Origin: CBDUUP01 sp965370435
GTDB lineage: Bacteria > Chloroflexota > Anaerolineae > Anaerolineales > UBA11579
Direction: 5' to 3'
DNA: 6,249 nucleotides
Assembly (NCBI GenBank): GCA_965370435.1
Contig: CBDUUP010000274.1
Coordinates: 1 to 6,249 of the forward strand
Notes under the pieces: model-generated
Seen by the model: only the letters and a program-made list of their open reading frames with translations
What the model was told of the DNA's origin: nothing
Database searches by the model: none
Position numbers and translations under genes: made by a program
Shown here: positions 1 to 5,072 of the stretch, piece by piece
Layout: each line of letters begins with the position of its first letter
Position numbering within the stretch: the first letter of the stretch is position 1

Positions 1-136
1 TCTTGGAAGTCGGCGCCTTCTCTCGCTCGTGTTGGGTGTCTATCGTGCGGACCAGGATCGTATTAGCCGTCACGCCCGTGCCCCTGACCTCCTGGGCCAG
101 GCTCAGCATCAACGCCTCTTGCGCCGCCATGACAAT
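1..136 (-). pseudogene. 5'-truncated second copy of the SDR gene (fragment, runs off left edge)
   Basis: This stretch aligns without gaps to 356-491 of the complete SDR gene, with 129 of 136 bases identical. On the minus strand it encodes the equivalent of SDR residues 157 to 201, from just after the catalytic Tyr through the segment around TANTILVRTIDT. The five substitutions between 1 and 128 are all silent (codons for S168, V173, R174, A180, I183). Two changes at the broken end alter residues: the catalytic Lys codon AAG is ATG, and the preceding Gly codon is Val. Similarity stops at 136/137, and an in-frame TAA lies at 142-140, so the nucleotide-binding half and the Tyr are missing. An ATG at 130-128 exists but has no ribosome-binding site before it. 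It is most likely a dead remnant of a duplicated SDR. The downstream end lies outside the window, so its full extent is unknown. Confidence 0.85.
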
Positions 137-141
137 GTTTT

Positions 142-161
142 AGTCCGCCGAAGGGCGGACT
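142..161. repeat. Palindromic hairpin repeat at the SDR-fragment breakpoint
   Basis: AGTCCGCC (142-149) pairs perfectly with GGCGGACT (154-161) around a GAAG loop. It starts five bases beyond the point where similarity between the two SDR copies ends. The same GTCCGCC/GGCGGAC arms occur in opposite order at 1906-1925, so this is a member of a dispersed palindromic repeat type. Its position suggests the repeat took part in, or inserted at, the truncation. Confidence 0.7.
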
Positions 162-175
162 TCGTAATTGTTGGT

Positions 176-189
176 GCGACTTTAGTCGC
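176..189. repeat. Short GCGAC/GTCGC hairpin
   Basis: GCGAC (176-180) and GTCGC (185-189) form a 5-bp stem around TTTA. A further GTCGC follows at 193-197. It resembles a dispersed repeat with a core like GCGACTTTAGTCGC that I recall from Chloroflexota genomes. From here to 245 I see no gene. Confidence 0.5.
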
Positions 190-245
190 TTTGTCGCTCC
201 ACTTTCCCCCCCAAAACTGAAATCCACCCCGCTAAGACATAAACT

Positions 246-959
246 TCACGGCCTCCCATACATTGGAATGCGCGCCCCATTCACCATCCCCGCCTCCTCG
301 GAACACAAATAAACCAGCGCCGAAGCGATCTCCTCCGGGGTGGTCCAGGAGGCGTTCTTGGAAGTCGGCGCCTTCTCTCGCTCGTGTTGGGTGTCTATCG
401 TGCGGACCAGAATCGTATTGGCCGTCACGCCCGTGCCCCGAACCTCCTGGGCCAGACTCAGCATCAACGCCTCTTGCGCCGCCTTGCCAATCGAATAAGG
501 CCCCGTCTTGCCCGGCGGATTGAACGCCGTGGGCGAAGAGACTGCCATCACCCGCCCCCAGCCATTCTCCAGCATATGAGGGACAAACGCCTGAGTGAGA
601 TAGAAGGTCGTCCACAAATGCTGCTGGAGCATCCCCGCCACCTCCTCCTCAGCTGCCTCCGCCAACGGCTTCCCGCCGATCCATCCCCCTACCAGATTGA
701 TAAGCACATCTATGCGCCCGAATTTCTCAAGCGCCGCTTGAGCGGCTTCCTGAACCGCCTCCGGGCTGCTTACATCCACCTCCCGGAGCAATCGCCGCTC
801 TCCGGGGATTTCCAGTTCATCTACCAACCCCTCCAGGCGTTCCAGGCTTCTATCGAAAAGCGCCAGCCGCGCCCCGCCCTTGCCAAACTGCCGCGCCACC
901 ACGCGGCCCAGCCCCCCCGTCGCCCCGCTGATAACCACTACTCGGTCTTGGATTGACAT
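246..959 (-). CDS. Short-chain dehydrogenase/reductase (SDR) family oxidoreductase
   Basis: A 237-residue classical SDR, predicted to be a cytosolic NAD(H)-dependent oxidoreductase of unknown substrate. The glycine-rich cofactor loop is G12-ATG-G16-L-G18. D36 at the end of the second strand favours NAD over NADP, and D62-V63 fits the adenine-contacting position. The usual NNAG is replaced by N88-LVGG. S141/S142 and Y155-xxx-K159 supply the catalytic Ser, Tyr and Lys. The helix position that normally carries the catalytic Asn reads H114 (MLQQHLW), an unusual change. The C-terminus (NGARIPMYGRP) matches the normal family end, so the length is typical. The ATG at 959 has AGGAGA (967-972) seven bases upstream, which fixes the start. 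An intrinsic-terminator-like hairpin sits only about 29 bases before the start, so expression may be attenuated. A truncated paralogue lies downstream at 1-136. Confidence 0.93.
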   Translation of the reverse strand: MSIQDRVVVISGATGGLGRVVARQFGKGGARLALFDRSLERLEGLVDELEIPGERRLLREVDVSSPEAVQEAAQAALEKFGRIDVLINLVGGWIGGKPLAEAAEEEVAGMLQQHLWTTFYLTQAFVPHMLENGWGRVMAVSSPTAFNPPGKTGPYSIGKAAQEALMLSLAQEVRGTGVTANTILVRTIDTQHEREKAPTSKNASWTTPEEIASALVYLCSEEAGMVNGARIPMYGRP

Positions 960-966
960 GCCGTCT

Positions 967-972
967 TCTCCT
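967..972 (-). promoter_or_regulatory. Ribosome-binding site of the SDR gene
   Basis: AGGAGA on the minus strand lies seven bases before the ATG at 959. It sits just after the T-run of the leader hairpin, so a transcript ending at that T-run would lack it. Confidence 0.7.
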
Positions 973-987
973 GATCTTTAATTTGAT

Positions 988-1028
988 AAAAAAAGAAGCC
1001 AGATATCACCAGGGTACGGTGTGGCTTC
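988..1028 (-). terminator. Intrinsic-terminator-like hairpin in the SDR leader
   Basis: On the minus strand GAAGCCA (1028-1022) pairs with TGGCTTC (1001-995), followed directly by seven T residues (994-988). An inner CACC/GGTG pairing (1021-1018 with 1010-1007) adds to the stem, with a five-base bulge on one side. Stem plus T-run is the classical Rho-independent form. It lies about 145 bases past the stop of the alpha/beta hydrolase gene and 29 bases before the SDR start, so it either ends transcription of the upstream gene or acts as an attenuator in the SDR leader. The spacing leaves little room for a separate promoter downstream of it. Confidence 0.6.
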
Positions 1029-1073
1029 AATGGAGTTCGATGTGGGTGTGATGTGAGTGAAATCTTGGCTTCT
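994..1073 (-). promoter_or_regulatory. Long-range alternative stem competing with the leader terminator
   Basis: A second GAAGCCA copy lies further upstream on the minus strand (1072-1066). The stretch 1073-1057 can pair with 1009-994 over about 16 base pairs with one bulged A and one T-T mismatch. This uses the same 3' arm as the local terminator hairpin and also ends at the T-run. The two foldings are mutually exclusive. I do not recognise it as a known riboswitch or T-box; calling it regulatory is an inference from base pairing alone. Confidence 0.4.
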
Positions 1074-1095
1074 GTTATCTTGGATGAGCATGACG

Positions 1096-1124
1096 GAGAG
1101 TTTCTTACTCTCGCTATGTGAGAG
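1096..1124 (-). other. Two overlapping alternative hairpins sharing one arm
   Basis: Written on the plus strand, GAGAG (1096-1100), CTCTC (1108-1112) and GAGAG (1120-1124) are spaced by seven bases each. The middle arm can pair with either neighbour, but not with both. It lies between the alpha/beta hydrolase stop and the leader terminator. The stems are only 5 bp, so chance is possible. Confidence 0.35.
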
Positions 1125-1172
1125 ATTTATAAGAATAAATTCGTAGGCGCTTGACCAAAACCTATCCCTGCG

Positions 1173-1829
1173 CTATCCCCTGAGATGCGCCTTCATCGCA
1201 CTTAAAACCTGTTCCATCGCCTTCACCGAACCCATGACCTCGCCCGGCACCTCCAGGCTGTGGTTGGCCTCCGGGACCACGATAGCCTCGCCATTAGTCG
1301 CCGCCACAACCTCCGCCAGGCGGTCGGCGTCATAGTGCGGGTCAGCCGTCCCCGTGGCGAACAGCGACGCCCCGCCATACTTCGCGATCTGCGCCCGCAG
1401 CATGTCCAGGCGCAGCAAAGGCGTGAGCCACACCGCATAGACCGCCTCGGGCAAGTCCTCCGTCGTGAGCGTATGCCCCATCCCCAGCGTGCCGATAGAT
1501 TTCCCTACCAGGGTGAGTTGGTCATAATCGCCTTGTTCCCGTAGGCTTCTATACGCCGCGCTCACGTCCACAGCCAACCAGCGCAACCGCTCCCCGCCAT
1601 CCAAATCCCGGTACGCAGCCCGGTCGTAATCATATTCCAACACTAAAACATCCGCCCCCAGGTCCATCATCAACCGCCGGGGATAATAGATCAACGGCAT
1701 CGTAGCCTTATAGCCCATCCCCGGCAAAAGCATGGCCGCATGGCGCGTCCCCGCATCACACTTGAAGAAGACATTCGGTACCGCCTCATCCCGGTAGCCT
1801 TTAATGGGTAATGTTTCTGTTGAATACAT
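1173..1829 (-). CDS. Small alpha/beta-fold hydrolase
   Basis: A 218-residue serine hydrolase of the alpha/beta fold, without signal peptide or membrane segment, so probably cytosolic. The nucleophile elbow is G109-K-S111-I-G113 in the context LTLVGKSIGTL. The candidate acid is D163 in FATGTADPHYD and the catalytic His is H190 in EANHSLEVPG, completing a Ser-Asp-His triad in the correct order. LLPGMGY (34-40) after the first strand fits the oxyanion-hole loop. At 218 residues there is no room for a large lid domain. The substrate cannot be told from sequence; esterase- or dienelactone-hydrolase-like chemistry is possible. The ATG at 1829 has AAGGA (1841-1845) eleven bases upstream. It ends 213 bp before the SDR gene on the same strand and follows the metallo-beta-lactamase-fold gene after a repeat-filled gap of 195 bp. 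Confidence 0.88.
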   Translation of the reverse strand: MYSTETLPIKGYRDEAVPNVFFKCDAGTRHAAMLLPGMGYKATMPLIYYPRRLMMDLGADVLVLEYDYDRAAYRDLDGGERLRWLAVDVSAAYRSLREQGDYDQLTLVGKSIGTLGMGHTLTTEDLPEAVYAVWLTPLLRLDMLRAQIAKYGGASLFATGTADPHYDADRLAEVVAATNGEAIVVPEANHSLEVPGEVMGSVKAMEQVLSAMKAHLRG

Positions 1830-1881
1830 AGGGCCACACTTCCTTTACTTCATGGGGCGATGGTTCACGTTTCTACTGGCT

Positions 1882-1929
1882 GTAGGGGCGCACCGCGTGC
1901 GCCTTGGGCGGACATCAGTCCGCCCCTAC
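1882..1929. repeat. Compound palindrome: two hairpins inside an outer inverted repeat
   Basis: The outer arms GTAGGGGCG (1882-1890) and CGCCCCTAC (1921-1929) are perfect reverse complements. Inside are two hairpins: GGCGCAC (1887-1893) with GTGCGCC (1897-1903) around CGC, and GGGCGGAC (1906-1913) with GTCCGCCC (1918-1925) around ATCA. The right half is itself a minus-strand copy of the GTAGGGGCG-type repeat, so the element is two head-to-head copies, a layout like bacterial paired REP elements. Confidence 0.8.
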
Positions 1930-1947
1930 GGGGACCAATTTGCCGCC

Positions 1948-1973
1948 GTAGGGGCGACCCGCTGGGTCGCCCC
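1948..1973 (+). repeat. GTAGGGGCG-type hairpin repeat
   Basis: GTA is followed by a perfect 10-bp stem, GGGGCGACCC (1951-1960) with GGGTCGCCCC (1964-1973), around a GCT loop. It is the third copy within about 90 bp, between the metallo-beta-lactamase-fold gene and the alpha/beta hydrolase gene. It may end up in the mRNA as a stable structure or mark a site of former mobility. Confidence 0.75.
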
Positions 1974-2024
1974 GCTTGACGTGAGCCATGCCGAACGTTG
2001 GGCCACCTCGCGGCGTCACGATCA

Positions 2025-2678
2025 CTACCCGCCAATCTTGCTTGCAAACCGCCTCATTGCCTCCGCCGCCTTCCTCTTCAAAGGATACCCATGCCCGAAA
2101 CACACCACCTCCGGGTCCAACTCCGCCATCCTCCCAATAGAGCCTATCGTCCCCGCCATGTCCAGCGTGAAACGGGCCGGAGGCTTGCTCAACCCCAGAA
2201 AGCGGATAATGGCATCCCCGGTGAACATCACCCGCTGCTGAGGCTGCCAGAAAGCCAGATGGCCGGGGGTATGCCCCGGCACAGCCACAACCTCTAAGCC
2301 CCCCATCACCTGGGGGAGGCTCTCGCCGTCAACCAAATGCCGGTCTACCGGAACCCCCACCGCCGCTTTACGCCCCTGAGCGTCCGCTTCCACCCCCTCG
2401 ATCACCGGGCTGTCCACCGCCGAAGCCCACACCTGCGCCCCCATCTTTTCTACCAGTTCTGGCAGCCCGCCGATGTGGTCGGGATGGGGATGGGTGATGA
2501 GGATTCGCTTCAAATCGCTGGCCTCATGCCCCTGGCCCTCAATCTGCCGGATGATCTTCTCCGCCGCGTCCGGCAGACCGGCGTCAATCAAAGTCAACCC
2601 GTCCGGGTCTTCGATCAAATAAACCCGCCCCGCCCGTAGGCCGGTGATGGTATAGAGGTGGGGGATGATTAATTTCAT
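2025..2678 (-). CDS. Metallo-beta-lactamase-fold hydrolase (glyoxalase II-like)
   Basis: A 217-residue MBL-fold metalloenzyme, probably binding two metal ions in the cytosol. The signature H63-P-H65-P-D67-H68-IGG is intact. The further ligands are H136 in VAVPGHTPGHLAFW, D155 in MFTGDAIIRF and H196 in VCFGHGYPL, so the whole ligand set is present. LTLIDAG (28-34) is the usual N-terminal strand and Asp. The family includes glyoxalase II, lactonases and other thioester or ester hydrolases; sequence alone does not settle the substrate. I chose the ATG at 2678 because GAGG (2684-2687) lies five bases upstream and homology begins with MKLIIPHLYTI. The frame stays open to an ATG at 2762, but that extension translates a palindromic repeat and part of a tandem array. 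The DUF885 gene lies 175 bp upstream on the same strand. Confidence 0.92.
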   Translation of the reverse strand: MKLIIPHLYTITGLRAGRVYLIEDPDGLTLIDAGLPDAAEKIIRQIEGQGHEASDLKRILITHPHPDHIGGLPELVEKMGAQVWASAVDSPVIEGVEADAQGRKAAVGVPVDRHLVDGESLPQVMGGLEVVAVPGHTPGHLAFWQPQQRVMFTGDAIIRFLGLSKPPARFTLDMAGTIGSIGRMAELDPEVVCFGHGYPLKRKAAEAMRRFASKIGG

Positions 2679-2683
2679 AGTTG

Positions 2684-2687
2684 CCTC
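2684..2687 (-). promoter_or_regulatory. Ribosome-binding site deciding the MBL-fold gene start
   Basis: GAGG on the minus strand lies five bases before the ATG at 2678. It supports this start over the in-frame ATG at 2762, whose extension is made of repeat DNA. Confidence 0.55.
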
Positions 2688-2707
2688 ACTGGTCAAAAAC
2701 GGTTTTC

Positions 2708-2732
2708 GTAGGGGCGCAGCGTTGCTGCGCCC
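2708..2732 (+). repeat. GTAGGGGCG-type hairpin repeat fused to a tandem array
   Basis: GTAG is followed by the stem GGGCGCAGC (2712-2720) with GCTGCGCCC (2724-2732) around GTT. Its 3' arm runs straight into the 16-bp tandem array that begins at the last base of the stem. Same family as 1948-1973 and 5016-5040, with a different but still perfectly matched inner stem. Confidence 0.75.
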
Positions 2733-2847
2733 TGACGTACTTGTACCTTGACGTTCCTGCACCCTGACGTTCCTGCACCCTCACGCTGCTGCACCCGGAC
2801 GTACCTGTCCTTGACGTTCCTTGACACTGACGTTCCTGCGCTCACGC
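2732..2847. repeat. Degenerate 16-bp tandem repeat array
   Basis: Units start at 2732, 2748, 2764, 2780 (16 bp each), 2796 (15 bp), a shortened unit at 2811, and one at 2827, with a trailing partial to about 2847. The consensus is CTGACGTTCCTGCACC. Unit length is not a multiple of three and no spacers separate units, so it is neither coding nor CRISPR. The CGTTCCTGCACC part matches 10 of 12 bases of CGTTGCTGCGCC, which is the loop and 3' arm of the adjoining hairpin, suggesting the array grew from it. It fills the gap from the DUF885 stop codon to the MBL-fold gene leader. Confidence 0.75.
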
Positions 2848-2853
2848 ATATCC

Positions 2854-4659
2854 TCATCCCCCCACCGCCTCGCCAATATACGCGTCCACCAACTGCTCCA
2901 AGATTGAAAGAGGCATCGCCCCATTTTTCAGGACCACGTTGTGGAAAGCCTTGATTTCAAACTTGTCTCCCAATGCCTCCATCGCCTTCTCACGCAGTTC
3001 GACGACCTTCAACATGCCTACTTTGTAAGAGCAAGCCTGTCCGGGCATCACAATGTATCGCTCCACCTCGGTCACGATCTCGCTGGTCGCCATGCCGGTG
3101 TTCTCTTCCATATAAGCTATGGCCTCCTCCCGCGTCCAGCGTTTCTGGTGGATGCCGGTATCCACCACCAGTCTCACGGCGCGGAACAATTCGGCCTTCA
3201 GGCAGCCCAGTTCGCTGTATCGGTCTCCCATGAAGCCGTGCTCGCGAGCCAGCTTCTCAGAATATAACGCCCAACCCTCCACGTAAGCGGTGAAGGGCAC
3301 CATCCTGCGGAACATGGGCAGCCCCTTGAGTTCCTGCGCCAACGCGATCTGGAAATGGTGTCCGGGAACCGCCTCGTGGTAAGCCAGGGTCCGCATGTCG
3401 AACTTGACCACCTCATTCATATCCCGCAGGTTGGCGTAGAAGATGCCGGGGCGGGACCCGTCCATGGCGGGAGGGTTGTAATAGGCCCCCGGCGCGGTCT
3501 TCTCCGAGAATTCAGGCACCCGCTCCACCTTCACCCCCGCTTTGGGGCGGATGTCGAACAGGTCGTCCAGCCCCTGGTCAATGTGATCAATCATGGCCTG
3601 GTAATCTTCCATCGCCTGGGCCCGCCCCTCATCCGTGTTGGGATACAAGAAGCGCGCCTCCTTCCCCAGCGCAACCATCCGCTCCGCCACGCTCCCCTGG
3701 GTGTGCCCCAGTTGTTTCAAGATGGCGTCCATCTCCGCCTGGATGCGGGCCACCTCGGACAATCCGGTCTCATGCACCTCGTCGGGCGTCATCTCGGTGG
3801 TGGTGCTGCTGCGCAGGCGGTGAGCGTAATAGGCCTCCCCGTCGGGCAGCTTCCATACGCCGTCCTCGGTCGTAGCCTTCGGCTCCAGATATTCGAAGTA
3901 GTCAATCAAGCGTTGGTAGGCGGGATAGACCGTCTCCCGGATGCCCCGCTCCACAGCTTCGTAAAGCTGAACCTTCTTCCCCTCGCCCAAGTCGAGCTTC
4001 TCAACCTTCTCCTTGAAGGCAGTGTACATGATGTTCTCGCGGACTTCCACCCCGATGAAGCCCCTCATCTCCTCCAATACCCGGTGGATGACAAACCTGG
4101 GCGGGATGACGCCTTTGCTCTCCCGGATGCGCAGCCCTTCCAACACCTGGTCGAACTTGACGCCCACCTTGGAGAGCCGCTTTATGTAATACCTGGCTCC
4201 CTTGGGCTTGTCAAGCCGGTGGATCTCGGCGAAGAACTTGGGCAGCTCATTCTGGACGCCGAACATCTGGTTGACCGGATAGTCGTGGTACATGAACTTC
4301 TCAGCCCGGGCCTGGTCTTCCAAGAACCAGTCCAGAATGTCCGTAGAGAGCAACTGCGCCGGGGTCTGTTTGGCCCGGTCATAGCTGCGCAGAGTGTTCA
4401 AGCTCTTGCCCACAAAGCGGTTCACCTTCTGAAACTGCGCATCCGATAGGTCGGTCAGGTCATCGTTGTGGAAGTTCAACCCCACCTGCTCCAGGATCCC
4501 GATCATGCTCAACAGCTCCGGGTTCTGGAGAGCGAAATAAAAGAAGACCCTCTCGTAAAAATGGTTGATACTGACCGGCTTGAACCAGATCAGCCGCACC
4601 ACCCACCAAACCACCAAAGCCAATACAATACCCAGCCCCCACCATAAATAGTCAATCAT
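2854..4659 (-). CDS. DUF885 family protein, membrane-anchored putative metalloprotease
   Basis: A 601-residue protein of the DUF885 family (Pfam name from memory), full length for the family. The signature is H428-E429-AVPG-H434-H435, followed by E461 in YVEGWALYSEKL. This arrangement resembles gluzincin metallopeptidases, with the His residues and downstream Glu as likely zinc ligands and E429 as catalytic base. Activity as a carboxypeptidase or other peptidase is an inference, as the family is poorly characterised. Residues 4 to 26 (WWGLGIVLALVVWWVVRLIW) form one membrane segment. With D3 before it and R22 and K27 at its far end, positive-inside reasoning would place the large domain in the cytoplasm. 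The C-terminal part (KNGAMPLSILEQLVDAYI) matches the usual family end. The ATG at 4659 has AGAGGAGA six to seven bases upstream. It is followed directly by a tandem repeat array. Confidence 0.92.
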   Translation of the reverse strand: MIDYLWWGLGIVLALVVWWVVRLIWFKPVSINHFYERVFFYFALQNPELLSMIGILEQVGLNFHNDDLTDLSDAQFQKVNRFVGKSLNTLRSYDRAKQTPAQLLSTDILDWFLEDQARAEKFMYHDYPVNQMFGVQNELPKFFAEIHRLDKPKGARYYIKRLSKVGVKFDQVLEGLRIRESKGVIPPRFVIHRVLEEMRGFIGVEVRENIMYTAFKEKVEKLDLGEGKKVQLYEAVERGIRETVYPAYQRLIDYFEYLEPKATTEDGVWKLPDGEAYYAHRLRSSTTTEMTPDEVHETGLSEVARIQAEMDAILKQLGHTQGSVAERMVALGKEARFLYPNTDEGRAQAMEDYQAMIDHIDQGLDDLFDIRPKAGVKVERVPEFSEKTAPGAYYNPPAMDGSRPGIFYANLRDMNEVVKFDMRTLAYHEAVPGHHFQIALAQELKGLPMFRRMVPFTAYVEGWALYSEKLAREHGFMGDRYSELGCLKAELFRAVRLVVDTGIHQKRWTREEAIAYMEENTGMATSEIVTEVERYIVMPGQACSYKVGMLKVVELREKAMEALGDKFEIKAFHNVVLKNGAMPLSILEQLVDAYIGEAVGG

Positions 4660-4689
4660 TTCTCATCTCCTCTTGTGATTTCACCGCGC

Positions 4690-4701
4690 AACCCGCGGGT
4701 T
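4690..4701. promoter_or_regulatory. Perfect 12-bp palindrome in the DUF885 gene leader
   Basis: AACCCGCGGGTT is self-complementary without a loop, which fits a dimeric protein-binding site better than an RNA hairpin. It lies about 30 bases upstream of the DUF885 start and just downstream of a possible -10 box, a place where an operator would act. No regulator is encoded nearby. Confidence 0.4.
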
Positions 4702-4707
4702 TTTCAT

Positions 4708-4713
4708 ATCATA
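4708..4713 (-). promoter_or_regulatory. Possible -10 box for the DUF885 gene
   Basis: TATGAT on the minus strand matches five of six positions of TATAAT and lies about 50 bases before the ATG at 4659. No good -35 box is seen at the expected spacing (about 4731-4736 reads GGGCGG), so this is only a candidate. Confidence 0.3.
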
Positions 4714-4761
4714 CTATGAGTTAAGATTCTCCGCCCTCCCCCCATATCCACAAAACCCGTA

Positions 4762-4784
4762 GAGACGCCCCGGTGGGGCGTCTC
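4762..4784. repeat. GAGACGCCCC hairpin repeat
   Basis: GAGACGCCCC (4762-4771) pairs with GGGGCGTCTC (4775-4784) in a perfect 10-bp stem around GGT, preceded by CCCGTA. A damaged copy with the same left flank lies at 6130-6152. First of a series of repeats in the 490-bp gap 4660-5149, which has no gene I can support. Confidence 0.75.
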
Positions 4785-4807
4785 CCGACAGTCCTCTCAC
4801 GCCAAGT

Positions 4808-4834
4808 CTCCCGCAGGTTCCAAACCTGCGGGAG
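4808..4834. repeat. CTCCCGCAGGTT palindrome
   Basis: CTCCCGCAGGTT (4808-4819) pairs perfectly over 12 bp with AACCTGCGGGAG (4823-4834) around CCA. It is a different sequence family from the GTAGGGGCG hairpins but has the same layout, a long perfect stem with a three-base loop. Two further bases and TTT follow (4835-4839), too weak to call an intrinsic terminator. Confidence 0.7.
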
Positions 4835-4895
4835 GTTTCAAAGACCCGTAGTTTTCAAGATGGAGAACGACCTCATATTCACTACACCCCCTCCC

Positions 4896-4991
4896 TGTCA
4901 TTCCGAGGCCGGAGGCCGAGGAATCCCTGTAACCTTAGCCTCTCATAACCGTTGACGGTGATATTCTCAATGGACTCAGAGATTCCTCGTC
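4896..4991. repeat. CATTCCGAGG / CGAGGAATC repeat with inverted partner
   Basis: TGTCATTCCGAGGCC, then GGAGGCCGAGGAATCC, forms a short imperfect dyad, with GAGGCCG also directly doubled. About 50 bases on, GATTCCTCG (4981-4989) is the exact reverse complement of CGAGGAATC (4917-4925); the wider match 4915-4929 with 4977-4991 is 13 of 15. Elements with this CATTCCGAGG...CGAGGAATC form are, from memory, widespread dispersed repeats in several bacterial groups. Confidence 0.55.
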
Positions 4992-5015
4992 AGGCGGGAT
5001 AACACCACCTCTTCC

Positions 5016-5040
5016 GTAGGGGCGAAGCGTTGCTTCGCCC
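5016..5040 (+). repeat. GTAGGGGCG-type hairpin repeat
   Basis: GTAG is followed by the stem GGGCGAAGC (5020-5028) with GCTTCGCCC (5032-5040) around GTT. It shares the GTT loop and the outer stem with 2708-2732, but its inner stem is AAGC/GCTT instead of CAGC/GCTG, a matched change on both arms. Confidence 0.75.
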
Positions 5041-5072
5041 AAACGCCTTCCTCGGAAAGACAGGATGGGGAT

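Noticed and set aside
384..956. Plus-strand open frame of 190 codons
   Set aside because: It is antisense to the SDR gene, which has intact motifs and a good ribosome-binding site. The frame is Arg/Pro/His-rich without any family feature.
1000..1030. T-box riboswitch
   Set aside because: A GGGTAC-like stretch near the terminator drew attention, but it is on the wrong strand and the conserved T-box core is not there.
1804..2241. Plus-strand open frame of 145 codons across the gap between two genes
   Set aside because: It runs through three hairpin repeats and antisense to the MBL-fold gene. The openness comes from GC-rich repeat sequence.
2679..2762. 28-residue N-terminal extension of the MBL-fold protein (start at 2762)
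   Set aside because: It would translate the hairpin repeat and part of the tandem array. The ATG at 2678 has a ribosome-binding site, and family similarity begins there.
2732..2847. CRISPR array
   Set aside because: The 16-bp units follow each other without spacers and are degenerate. No cas genes are present.
3355..4449. Plus-strand open frame of 364 codons
   Set aside because: It lies wholly antisense to the well-supported DUF885 gene, shows no recognisable domain and has low-complexity His/Leu/Pro-rich composition typical of an antisense frame in GC-rich DNA.
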